Source: MGNI01 sp964353875 (lineage in GTDB: Bacteria; Chloroflexota; Anaerolineae; Anaerolineales; E44-bin32). From it: a stretch of DNA of 5,132 nucleotides. The notes beneath the pieces are model-generated. The model had not been told where the DNA came from and did not search any database. It saw only the letters and a program-made list of their open reading frames with translations. Shown here in pieces: positions 1 through 4,939 of this stretch; position 1 is the first letter of the stretch; each line of letters begins with the position of its first letter. The translations under genes were made by a program, and so were the position numbers. Location: assembly GCA_964353875.1 (NCBI GenBank), contig CAYGXU010000165.1, positions 1 through 5,132 of the forward strand, given 5' to 3'.

Positions 1-842
1 GCTTCTACTTTAATGGCATCTAAAGAAATCGTATCGACTTTGCCCATCCGACGGATCAAATCCACATTTCCACGTATAGTTGTTAAAGGGGTGCGTAATT
101 CATGGGATACATCGGCTAAGAATCGACGTTGTGTTTCGAACAGCTTTTCGAGTCTTTCCAGCGTCTCATTGAAAGCTCGAACTAATCTTCCTACTTCATC
201 GGTTGAGGGGCCTGAGAAAGGGATCCTCTCAGCCAAGTCGTTTGCACGGGTGATTGTTAGAGCAGATTCGGTGATTTCCTCGATCGGACGTAGGGCGGCT
301 CTTGCCGTAGCCCATCCGACTAATGCAGCCATGATAATGGCCCCCAATCCCCCTCCAACGAGCAGGAAAAGGAGCGTTTCGCGTGCCCGATCGACCGTTG
401 ACAATGTTGCTGCTAATTGTAGGGTTGCTTGGATGTGCTCACCCTCATCAGCGCGTACAGGTACGGTTAATACTCGTAGTCGAGTTCCGTCCACTTTCAC
501 ACTTGTGAAGGTCGGGACCTTCGCAGATAATGTTTCTTCATCGAAAGGCTTATTCCGTGCTGGAAAATTCATCGTCTGCCGCAACATAATCCCTTGATCA
601 TCGAAAACTTGCACAAAGGTATTTGCAGTTAAGTCCAGCTCCAGCTGGATTGCAGCTAATGGAATGCCGCCAATTTGAATGCGGCTGGCTTTGAGGATAT
701 TATCCGCCGTGGTTTGAAGCGTATCTTCAATCTGCCTGGTTAGGCTTGACGATAACACAAAATATACACTGGCTCCAAAAATTATTAAGACGCCCGCCAG
801 CACAGTGGTATACCAAAGCGTGAGTCGAGCACGAAGGGTCAA
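1..842 (-). CDS. Sensor histidine kinase, HAMP-HisKA type (partial, C-terminus off window)
   Basis: This is the membrane sensor kinase of a two-component system, expected to autophosphorylate and pass phosphate to the adjacent response regulator. The 280 visible residues show a short cytoplasmic N-terminus, membrane segment 1 (about 9-30), an extracytoplasmic sensor region of about 115 residues with no motif I recognise, membrane segment 2 (about 157-179), a HAMP linker (about 178-231, with RPIEEI and DEVGRL) and the start of the HisKA domain. The phosphoacceptor is His247 in SHELRTPL. The catalytic ATPase domain lies beyond the window edge, so the gene is cut by the window and not shown to be broken. 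I place the start at a TTG (840-842) because an in-frame TAA lies just upstream, GAGGGAGG precedes it (847-854), and translation begins at once with TLRARLTLWYTT, typical of this family. The TTG overlaps the regulator stop as TTGA, implying translational coupling. The stimulus cannot be inferred. Confidence 0.93.
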   Translation of the reverse strand, partial: MTLRARLTLWYTTVLAGVLIIFGASVYFVLSSSLTRQIEDTLQTTADNILKASRIQIGGIPLAAIQLELDLTANTFVQVFDDQGIMLRQTMNFPARNKPFDEETLSAKVPTFTSVKVDGTRLRVLTVPVRADEGEHIQATLQLAATLSTVDRARETLLFLLVGGGLGAIIMAALVGWATARAALRPIEEITESALTITRANDLAERIPFSGPSTDEVGRLVRAFNETLERLEKLFETQRRFLADVSHELRTPLTTIRGNVDLIRRMGKVDTISLDAIKVE

Positions 843-1516
843 TTATCCTCCCTCAATACATATCCTACTGCGCGTACTGTATGTATCAAGCGCGGTTCTC
901 CCCCGGCTTCTGTTTTTTGGCGCAGGTAACGTACATAAACCTCGATTATGTTGCTTTCTCCTCCAAAGTCATATCCCCATACCCGATCATAAACGACTTC
1001 TCTTGTAAGCACTTGTCGTGGGTGTCTTAAAAACAATTCCAGCAGTTCGTATTCTTTTGCAGTTAATTCGATTGAACGACCTGCTCGAAAGGCCTGATGC
1101 GTCCCTGTATCCAGTTGCAGATCTGAGAAAGACAACAAGAACGGAGCTTCGCTTTTCGTCCTTCTTAAGAGGGCGCGAATGCGCGCCAGCAATTCATCAA
1201 AATCAAACGGTTTCACCAAATAGTCATCTGCGCCCGCGTCTAGCCCCTCGATCCGATCCGGAACGGCATCTTTTGCAGTAAGCATCAATATCGGCACCTT
1301 ACTTGCTGCTCGCAGTCTTCGACAGACTTCCAGTCCATCGATTCCAGGTAACATTAAATCCAGAATTACAAGATCAGGGAGCGTTTCCCTGGCATGACTT
1401 AATCCTGCCTCACCATCTTCGGCTGCCACGACATGGTAACCTTCATAGGCTAAACCCCGATGTAGGAATTGCAGAATTCTTTCATCATCTTCGATGACAA
1501 GGATTTTCTCTCGCAT
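839..1516 (-). CDS. OmpR/PhoB-family response regulator transcription factor
   Basis: This 225-residue cytoplasmic DNA-binding regulator is probably activated by the histidine kinase encoded directly after it. The receiver domain covers about residues 3-118, with acidic-pocket residues Asp10 and Asp11, phosphoacceptor Asp53 in LDLMLPG, Thr80 in MLTAK and Lys102 in the VKPF motif. A linker leads to a winged-helix effector domain (about 127-223) with ELTAKEYELLELFLRHP, the recognition-helix region SNIIEVYVRYLRQK and the terminal wing HTVRAVGYVLR. All switch residues are present and the length is normal for the family. The ATG at 1514-1516 is preceded by AAAGGAGGAGG (1518-1528). The gene overlaps the kinase start by 3 nt and lies 92 nt beyond rplL, behind a terminator and with its own possible promoter, so it is probably a separate operon. 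It resembles MprA-like regulators in general form, but I cannot assign an orthologue or target genes. Confidence 0.97.
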   Translation of the reverse strand: MREKILVIEDDERILQFLHRGLAYEGYHVVAAEDGEAGLSHARETLPDLVILDLMLPGIDGLEVCRRLRAASKVPILMLTAKDAVPDRIEGLDAGADDYLVKPFDFDELLARIRALLRRTKSEAPFLLSFSDLQLDTGTHQAFRAGRSIELTAKEYELLELFLRHPRQVLTREVVYDRVWGYDFGGESNIIEVYVRYLRQKTEAGGEPRLIHTVRAVGYVLREDN

Positions 1517-1534
1517 TCCTCCTCCTTTGTCATG

Positions 1535-1549
1535 AATATATCATACCAA
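1535..1549 (-). promoter_or_regulatory. Candidate promoter of the two-component operon (extended -10)
   Basis: The minus strand reads TTGGTATGATATATT here. TGG followed by TATGAT (1540-1545) fits an extended -10 element, with TATATT (1535-1540) as an overlapping alternative. I see no convincing -35 hexamer 16-18 nt upstream. The site lies between the rplL terminator and the regulator start codon, where a promoter is needed if the terminator is efficient. This is inference from sequence only. Confidence 0.4.
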
Positions 1550-1568
1550 TAACAGCCGATTAAATTAT

Positions 1569-1592
1569 AAAGCCGCCTTTTCGGGCGGCTTT
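1569..1592 (-). terminator. Intrinsic terminator after rplL
   Basis: A perfect 9-bp inverted repeat, AAAGCCGCC and GGCGGCTTT, encloses a 6-nt loop. On the minus strand the hairpin is followed by TTTATAATTTAAT, a broken but T-rich tail. It begins 16 nt past the rplL stop codon and marks the likely end of the ribosomal protein operon. On the plus strand the downstream tail is TTTCTC, so termination in that direction is less likely. The interrupted T-tract may allow some read-through into the two-component genes. Confidence 0.85.
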
Positions 1593-1608
1593 CTCAACAG
1601 CGAGAATT

Positions 1609-1992
1609 TTAGGTTAACTCAACGACTGCGCCGGCTGCTTCAAGTTTGCCTTTTGCGTCTTGAGCCGCCTCTTTTCCGGCCTTCTCAAGGACCTTCACTC
1701 CAACCGTCTCGGCCATGTCCTTGGCATCTTTCAATCCAAGAGTAGTGATTTGCCGGATGGCCTTAATCACATCGATCTTCTTCGGTCCGATATCCTTGAG
1801 GATAACATCGAATTCAGTCTTTTCTTCTTCTGGTTCTGCTGTTGCAGCGCCAGCGCCGTATGGCATGGCACTAAAGGCAACAGGCGCAGCTGCTGAGACA
1901 CCCCATTTTTCCTCCAACATTCGTGTCAGTTCTGCAGCTTCGAGAATTGTTAATTTGCTTAATTCTTCCGCAATTTTTTCTAGATCTGCCAT
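1609..1992 (-). CDS. rplL: Ribosomal protein L7/L12 (bL12)
   Basis: L7/L12 forms the dimers of the ribosomal stalk that recruit and stimulate translational GTPases; it binds the C-terminal helix of L10. At 127 residues it is of normal length. The N-terminal dimerisation domain (about 1-32, ILEAAELTRMLEEKWGV) leads into an Ala/Pro/Glu-rich flexible hinge (about 33-57, with an unusual MPYGAG stretch) and the globular C-terminal domain (about 59-127). The domain shows EFDVILKDIGPKKIDVIKAIR and LGLKDAKD, the factor-binding surface. After that, residues 94-102 read AETVGVKVL where most bacterial L12 proteins have a Pro-containing VE..P...K segment. The ATG is preceded by AAAGGAG (2002-2008) with 9-nt spacing. 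It lies 83 nt after rplJ with no convincing promoter between, so the two are probably cotranscribed. The terminator follows directly. Confidence 0.98.
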   Translation of the reverse strand: MADLEKIAEELSKLTILEAAELTRMLEEKWGVSAAAPVAFSAMPYGAGAATAEPEEEKTEFDVILKDIGPKKIDVIKAIRQITTLGLKDAKDMAETVGVKVLEKAGKEAAQDAKGKLEAAGAVVELT

Positions 1993-2075
1993 TGTTTCTA
2001 TCTCCTTTAACCGTCTAAGGCGTTGTAATTGTTTTTAATTTCATCAAATTGTATTCTAGTAGAAATAGTGGACCA

Positions 2076-2597
2076 TTATGTCCCGGCTTCAGAATAGGCT
2101 TTTGTAACATTCACCAGTTGACGTATCGATCCAGCCAAAGCCATAGCAACTCGACTCCCTGGTGACTGGATGACTCTTAGAAGCTGTGCACGAAGTACAG
2201 GCAAGGGCGGTAGATCAGCCAATCGTTCTATTTGCTGAGCACCATAAAACACGTTATTGACAAACCCTCCCTTGAGTCGAAAACTATCAATATTGCGCGC
2301 CAATTCGACGATCACCTTTGCCAGTGCGGGAACATCTTCCGATGCAAATCCGATTGCCGAGGTACCGGTGATGACTTCTTCTGGTACTGCTAACCCAGCG
2401 TCTTGGAGAGCTAATTGGATCAGCGTATTCTTCACGACATGAAACTCCCCGTCAAGCTCCCGTACTCTTCTTCTGAGCCCATCAAGCTCCTTCACCGGTA
2501 TGCCGTAATACGAGGCGATGATCATTCCCCGGCTATCCTCTATCATCTTTCGGTAATGTTCCACCAATTCCATTTTTCGTTCTTTACTTATGGCCAA
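2076..2597 (-). CDS. rplJ: Ribosomal protein L10 (uL10)
   Basis: L10 anchors the L7/L12 stalk to the L11-binding region of 23S rRNA, and in several bacteria the L10-L12 complex also represses its own mRNA. The 173-residue protein has the L10 pattern: an N-terminal RNA-binding domain (ERKMELVEHYRKMIEDSRGMIIASYYGI, then VVKNTLIQLAL near residues 55-65), a central GTSAIGF segment (about 78-84), KGGFVNNVFY, and a C-terminal helical tail for L12 dimers. The start is a TTG (2595-2597); the only nearby ATG is at residue 9 and would remove conserved sequence. The TTG is preceded by a near-ideal Shine-Dalgarno, AGGAGGTGA (2604-2612). The gene sits behind its own promoter, an L10 leader and an attenuator terminator, and is followed by rplL. 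Confidence 0.97.
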   Translation of the reverse strand: MAISKERKMELVEHYRKMIEDSRGMIIASYYGIPVKELDGLRRRVRELDGEFHVVKNTLIQLALQDAGLAVPEEVITGTSAIGFASEDVPALAKVIVELARNIDSFRLKGGFVNNVFYGAQQIERLADLPPLPVLRAQLLRVIQSPGSRVAMALAGSIRQLVNVTKAYSEAGT

Positions 2598-2603
2598 ATC
2601 CTC

Positions 2604-2612
2604 TCACCTCCT
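2604..2612 (-). promoter_or_regulatory. Strong ribosome binding site for rplJ TTG start
   Basis: AGGAGGTGA is a 9-nt match to the 16S rRNA anti-Shine-Dalgarno and lies 6 nt before the TTG codon. It decides the non-ATG start of rplJ. It begins 8 nt beyond the T-tract of the attenuator terminator, so it is transcribed only if that terminator is bypassed. Confidence 0.85.
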
Positions 2613-2620
2613 CTCATATG

Positions 2621-2657
2621 AAAAAATCTTCGCTTCTTACCATATCCGAAGCGAAGA
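2621..2657 (-). terminator. Attenuator terminator in the rplJ leader
   Basis: On the minus strand, TCTTCGCTTC (2648-2657) and GAAGCGAAGA (2627-2636) form a perfect 10-bp stem with an 11-nt loop, followed immediately by six T (2621-2626). This is a textbook intrinsic terminator, yet it lies upstream of rplJ within the operon, just before the ribosome binding site. Its position only makes sense as a conditional attenuator. Its 5' arm also pairs with an upstream segment to form an alternative antiterminator. Confidence 0.93.
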
Positions 2658-2705
2658 CGGAATTTGATCCAAGGCAGGAAAAAGCACCTTGTTCGTCTCC
2701 ACCTC
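2648..2705 (-). promoter_or_regulatory. Antiterminator helix of the rplJ leader
   Basis: GAGGTGGAGACG (2694-2705) can pair with CGTCTTCGCTTC (2648-2659) over 12 consecutive positions, counting three G-U pairs in RNA, around a 34-nt loop. The loop holds a small CAAGG/CCTTG helix. The 3' arm includes the whole 5' arm of the terminator, so the two structures exclude each other. The 5' arm overlaps GGTGG (2699-2703), which can pair with CCGCC at the start of the L10 leader domain. The pairing is seen in the sequence; the regulatory role is inferred. Confidence 0.75.
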
Positions 2706-2760
2706 GGCAGGTAATTAAGCCGTAAATTCACCTGTTGGCGCCTGCTGTCTTTGGCGGTTG
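2699..2760 (-). ncRNA. L10 leader RNA (cis-regulatory, L10-L12 binding)
   Basis: The untranslated RNA before rplJ carries the conserved pattern of the bacterial L10 leader: AGACAGCAGG (2741-2750), then a variable hairpin, then GGCTTAAT and CCTGCCGAGGT (2701-2711). Visible pairings are CCGCC (2753-2757) with GGTGG (2699-2703), GCAGG (2741-2745) with CCTGC (2707-2711), and GCC (2737-2739) with GGC (2719-2721), the unpaired bases forming the asymmetric kink-turn-like region. The L10-L12 complex binds this fold in Bacillus subtilis and represses rplJL by attenuation. Recognition is from remembered consensus, not a covariance search. Confidence 0.85.
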
Positions 2761-2771
2761 AAGCGATTAAT

Positions 2772-2781
2772 ATTATACCAA
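2772..2781 (-). promoter_or_regulatory. Internal rplJL promoter, extended -10
   Basis: The minus strand has TTGG directly before a perfect TATAAT (2772-2777), giving an extended -10 (TGn plus TATAAT). No good -35 is present at 16-18 nt, as is usual for extended -10 promoters. The predicted start near 2765 lies just upstream of the L10 leader, leaving a leader of about 165 nt. Promoters between rplA and rplJ are known in other bacteria. Confidence 0.65.
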
Positions 2782-2813
2782 GTAAAATCTCACTTTCTTG
2801 CCAGTATTGATAT

Positions 2814-3518
2814 TCACATTGCTTGCGCTGCCATGGCATCTACTCGAATTCCTGGACCCATTGTGCTTGTCACTGTAACCTTACGGATATAGGTCCCTTT
2901 CGCTGCAGGGGGACGAGCCTTCTTAATCACTTCCATAAGGGCGGCCATATTGTCGTAAAGCTTATTTGTTTCAAAAGAAACTTTCCCGATTGGCACATGG
3001 ACATTCGCCGTACGATCTGCTCGAAATTCTACGCGTCCAGCTTTGAGTTCATCAATTACGCGAGGGATATCATTCCCTGGTACTACTGTGCCTGCCTTTG
3101 GGTTGGGCATAAGACCTCGCGGACCTAGAATTTTGCCCAGGCGGCCAACTTTTCCCATCATCTCAGGTACGGCAACCGTCGCATCAAATTCATACCACCC
3201 ACTTTTGATCTTCTCAATAATTTCATCATCCGCAATATAGTCAGCTCCAACCTCTTTGGCCAGACGGGCAGCATCTCCTTCAGCGAACACAAGCACACGA
3301 ACCATTTTTCCCAATCCATGCGGCAAGAGCACCGTCTCGCGAACAAGTTGATCAGCATGCCGGGGATCAACACCCAAACGCACATGCACTTCCACGGTGC
3401 CATCGAATTTTGTCAAGGAGGTTTCCTTGGTCAATTGCAATGCCTCACGTGGCTCATAATTCTTATCTTGGTCGATTTTCAGTGCTGCTTCCAGATATTT
3501 CTTACTTCGCTTTGCCAT
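2814..3518 (-). CDS. rplA: Ribosomal protein L1 (uL1)
   Basis: L1 forms the mobile L1 stalk that helps eject deacylated tRNA from the E site, and it commonly represses translation of the L11-L1 mRNA. The protein has 234 residues, normal for bacteria. It begins MAKRSKKY, and the two-domain fold is evident from the FDGTVEVHVRLGVDPRHADQ strand region (about 38-57), the central domain beginning near HGLGK (67-71), and the diagnostic L1 signature LGPRGLMPNPKAGTV (131-145). The rRNA-binding C-terminus includes FRADRTANVHVPIGKVSF. I chose the ATG at 3516-3518, preceded by AAGGAG (3524-3529). An in-frame GTG at 3566 would add 16 residues not seen in the family and lacks a ribosome binding site. It follows rplK by 54 nt and no promoter is evident between them. 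Confidence 0.98.
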   Translation of the reverse strand: MAKRSKKYLEAALKIDQDKNYEPREALQLTKETSLTKFDGTVEVHVRLGVDPRHADQLVRETVLLPHGLGKMVRVLVFAEGDAARLAKEVGADYIADDEIIEKIKSGWYEFDATVAVPEMMGKVGRLGKILGPRGLMPNPKAGTVVPGNDIPRVIDELKAGRVEFRADRTANVHVPIGKVSFETNKLYDNMAALMEVIKKARPPAAKGTYIRKVTVTSTMGPGIRVDAMAAQAM

Positions 3519-3540
3519 GTTATCTCCTTGTGGTATTAAT

Positions 3541-3560
3541 GGATCAGCTATACCCGATCC
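3541..3560 (-). repeat. Small stem-loop between rplK and rplA
   Basis: GGATCGG and CTGATCC on the minus strand form a 7-bp stem (one G-U pair) with a 6-nt loop. No T-tract follows, so it is not a terminator. It could be a minor RNA processing or stabilising element or a chance structure. Confidence 0.35.
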
Positions 3561-3572
3561 TCCCACGCTCTC

Positions 3573-3998
3573 CTATTCTTCTATTGTAATACCCATATTC
3601 CTTGCAGTTCCTTCGATTTGACGCATTGCACCTTCGATGTCAATTGCATTAAGGTCTTTCATCTTGATCTCGGCAATTTCACGGATCTGCTTTCGTGTAA
3701 CACTTCCCACTTTAACCCGATTGGCTTCCGCCGAACCCTTCTCAACGCCTGCTGCTTTACGGAGAAGCACTGGGGTGGGAGGTGTTTTTAATGTAAACGC
3801 AAAGGATCCATCGGTATAGATGGATATCTCCGCTGGGATTATTTCTCCAACTTTTCCGGCAGTACGAGCATTGTATTCCTTGCAGAAAGCCATCAAATTA
3901 ATGCCATGTGGCGCAAGCGCCGGTCCAATTGGAGGGGCTGGATTCGCCTTTCCTGCTTCAATCTGCAGACGTAATACCGTTTTTATTTTCTTGGCCAC
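3573..3998 (-). CDS. rplK: Ribosomal protein L11 (uL11)
   Basis: L11 binds the GTPase-associated centre of 23S rRNA at the stalk base, takes part in factor-dependent GTP hydrolysis and in RelA activation, and forms part of the thiostrepton site. The 141-residue protein matches the usual length. The N-terminal domain carries the proline-rich segment NPAPPIGPALAPHGIN (19-34), including Pro22, Pro23 and Pro26 of the thiostrepton-contact helix. The C-terminal rRNA-binding domain has TPPTPVLLRKAAGVEKGS and VGSVTRKQIREIAEIKMKDLNA. The start is GTG (3996-3998), supported by AAAGGAG (4006-4012) 7 nt upstream and by the canonical AKKIKTVLRLQIEAGKANPAPP N-terminus. It is the first gene behind the promoter in the nusG-rplK gap and is followed by rplA. 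Confidence 0.98.
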   Translation of the reverse strand: MAKKIKTVLRLQIEAGKANPAPPIGPALAPHGINLMAFCKEYNARTAGKVGEIIPAEISIYTDGSFAFTLKTPPTPVLLRKAAGVEKGSAEANRVKVGSVTRKQIREIAEIKMKDLNAIDIEGAMRQIEGTARNMGITIEE

Positions 3999-4055
3999 AA
4001 AATCTCTCCTTTATCGGTGCTTTTCCACCTTCTACTTCACTGATCCAAACCAGAC

Positions 4056-4084
4056 ATTGTATCCTGTGAGAAAGAACTTGTGAA
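4056..4084 (-). promoter_or_regulatory. Promoter of rplK-rplA (-35/-10)
   Basis: On the minus strand TTCACA (4079-4084, 5 of 6 match to TTGACA) is separated by exactly 17 nt from TACAAT (4056-4061, 5 of 6 match to TATAAT). Transcription would start near 4049, giving a 5' leader of about 50 nt before the rplK GTG. A promoter in this gap matches the known separation of secE-nusG from rplKAJL transcription in other bacteria. No terminator is visible after nusG, so read-through from upstream is also likely. Confidence 0.7.
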
Positions 4085-4144
4085 GTCCTGCTGCGCTTTC
4101 GATGTGGAATTTTTTTGGCAATCGATGCATAAGCGAATAAGCTG

Positions 4145-4924
4145 CTATGCCTTATCAACCTGTAAAAAATCCAACTCCACTGGTGTTTCCCGACCAAAGA
4201 AGGAAACCATCACACGAACCTTGGCTCTCTCCATATTGATTTCATCGACTGTGCCTATGAAATCATTAAAAGGTCCATCGATAATGCGAACTTTCTGTCC
4301 AATTTTATAGGTCACCTTAACTCGGGGGGCCTCAGCTTCCATCCGCTTAATAATCGATGTAACTTCCTCAGGACGGAGTGGCGTTGGCTCATTGCCCATC
4401 CCGACAAATCCCGTCACTCCCGGTGTGTTACGCACAACATACCATGACTCCTCAGTCATGGTCATTTGTACCAGGATGTAACCCGGGAACACCCGACGCT
4501 CTACGGTGCGTCGTTTGCCTTCTTTGACTTCAATTTCCTCCTCAGTTGGGACAACAACATCGAAGATTTTGTCCTTCATCCCCATCGTTTCGATTCTCTG
4601 TTCGAGATTATGTCGGACCTTATTCTCATAACCTGAGTAGCAGTGCACCACATACCAGCGTCTACCATCATCAGATTCTTCTAAGGATTCTTCCCCAATC
4701 TCCATTCCGGATGCAGGCTGTTCGACATCTCCCCCAGCCTCATCGGTATCGATCGAAGTGTCTTCCTGACCACTTAATGAGAAAGCTTGACGGAATTTTT
4801 CCGCCTCCCAATCCTTGTTATGAGCAGCATCATTCGAAGCTGTTTCCCCTTCCAGCTCTTCTTCTTTATACTCAGACTCATCAGAATCTGTTTTTTCTGG
4901 CTGTTCCAGGTCCCATTCAGCCAT
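4145..4924 (-). CDS. nusG: Transcription elongation and antitermination factor NusG, with acidic N-terminal extension
   Basis: NusG binds the RNA polymerase clamp through its NGN domain and couples transcription to Rho or the ribosome through its KOW domain. The protein has 259 residues from the ATG at 4922-4924, versus about 180 in most bacteria. The NGN domain begins near residue 88 (RRWYVVHCYSGYENKVRHNLEQR), contains VVVPTEEEIEVKEGKRRTVERRVFPGYILVQM (124-154) and NTPGVTGFVG (166-175). The KOW domain spans about 205-259 with GQKVRIIDGPFNDFIGTV. The first 87 residues are a low-complexity extension with 31 Asp/Glu against 5 Lys/Arg, probably disordered. An in-frame TTG at 4930 would add two residues; the ATG is preferred, although its ribosome binding site (GGATGG) is weak. 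It starts 15 nt after the secE stop, suggesting coupled translation. Confidence 0.96.
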   Translation of the reverse strand: MAEWDLEQPEKTDSDESEYKEEELEGETASNDAAHNKDWEAEKFRQAFSLSGQEDTSIDTDEAGGDVEQPASGMEIGEESLEESDDGRRWYVVHCYSGYENKVRHNLEQRIETMGMKDKIFDVVVPTEEEIEVKEGKRRTVERRVFPGYILVQMTMTEESWYVVRNTPGVTGFVGMGNEPTPLRPEEVTSIIKRMEAEAPRVKVTYKIGQKVRIIDGPFNDFIGTVDEINMERAKVRVMVSFFGRETPVELDFLQVDKA

Positions 4925-4939
4925 GTTCAACCATCCAGA

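Noticed and set aside
13..597. 194-codon open frame on the plus strand opposite the histidine kinase
   Set aside because: It is Ser/Arg/Thr-rich with no domain pattern, and the opposite strand encodes an unmistakable HAMP-HisKA kinase. It is a shadow frame.
2040..2075. TACAAT-like -10 and a small hairpin between rplJ and rplL
   Set aside because: No -35 is found at 16-18 nt and the hairpin is a 6-bp A/T-rich stem with a bulge and no T-tract. Cotranscription of rplJ and rplL is simpler.
2588..2839. 83-codon minus-strand open frame spanning the rplA-rplJ gap
   Set aside because: It overlaps rplA and rplJ ends, has no recognisable protein pattern, and the same bases hold the promoter, L10 leader and attenuator structures.
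3519..3566. Upstream GTG start giving L1 16 extra residues
   Set aside because: No ribosome binding site precedes it, the added residues do not resemble L1, and the ATG at 3518 has AAGGAG and the canonical MAKRSKKY start.
4034..4085. CTTCAC...GTGAAG inverted repeat around the rplK promoter
   Set aside because: Only 6 bp with a loop of about 40 nt, and one arm lies in the -35 region and would be absent from transcripts starting at the local promoter. It is probably chance.
3958..4197. 79-codon minus-strand open frame across the nusG-rplK junction
   Set aside because: It overlaps nusG and rplK in another frame, shows no protein family pattern, and the gap is better explained by a promoter and leader.
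4925..4930. TTG start for NusG two codons upstream of the ATG
   Set aside because: It gains nothing in family similarity; the ATG at 4924 is equally spaced from the weak binding site and is the more common start codon.
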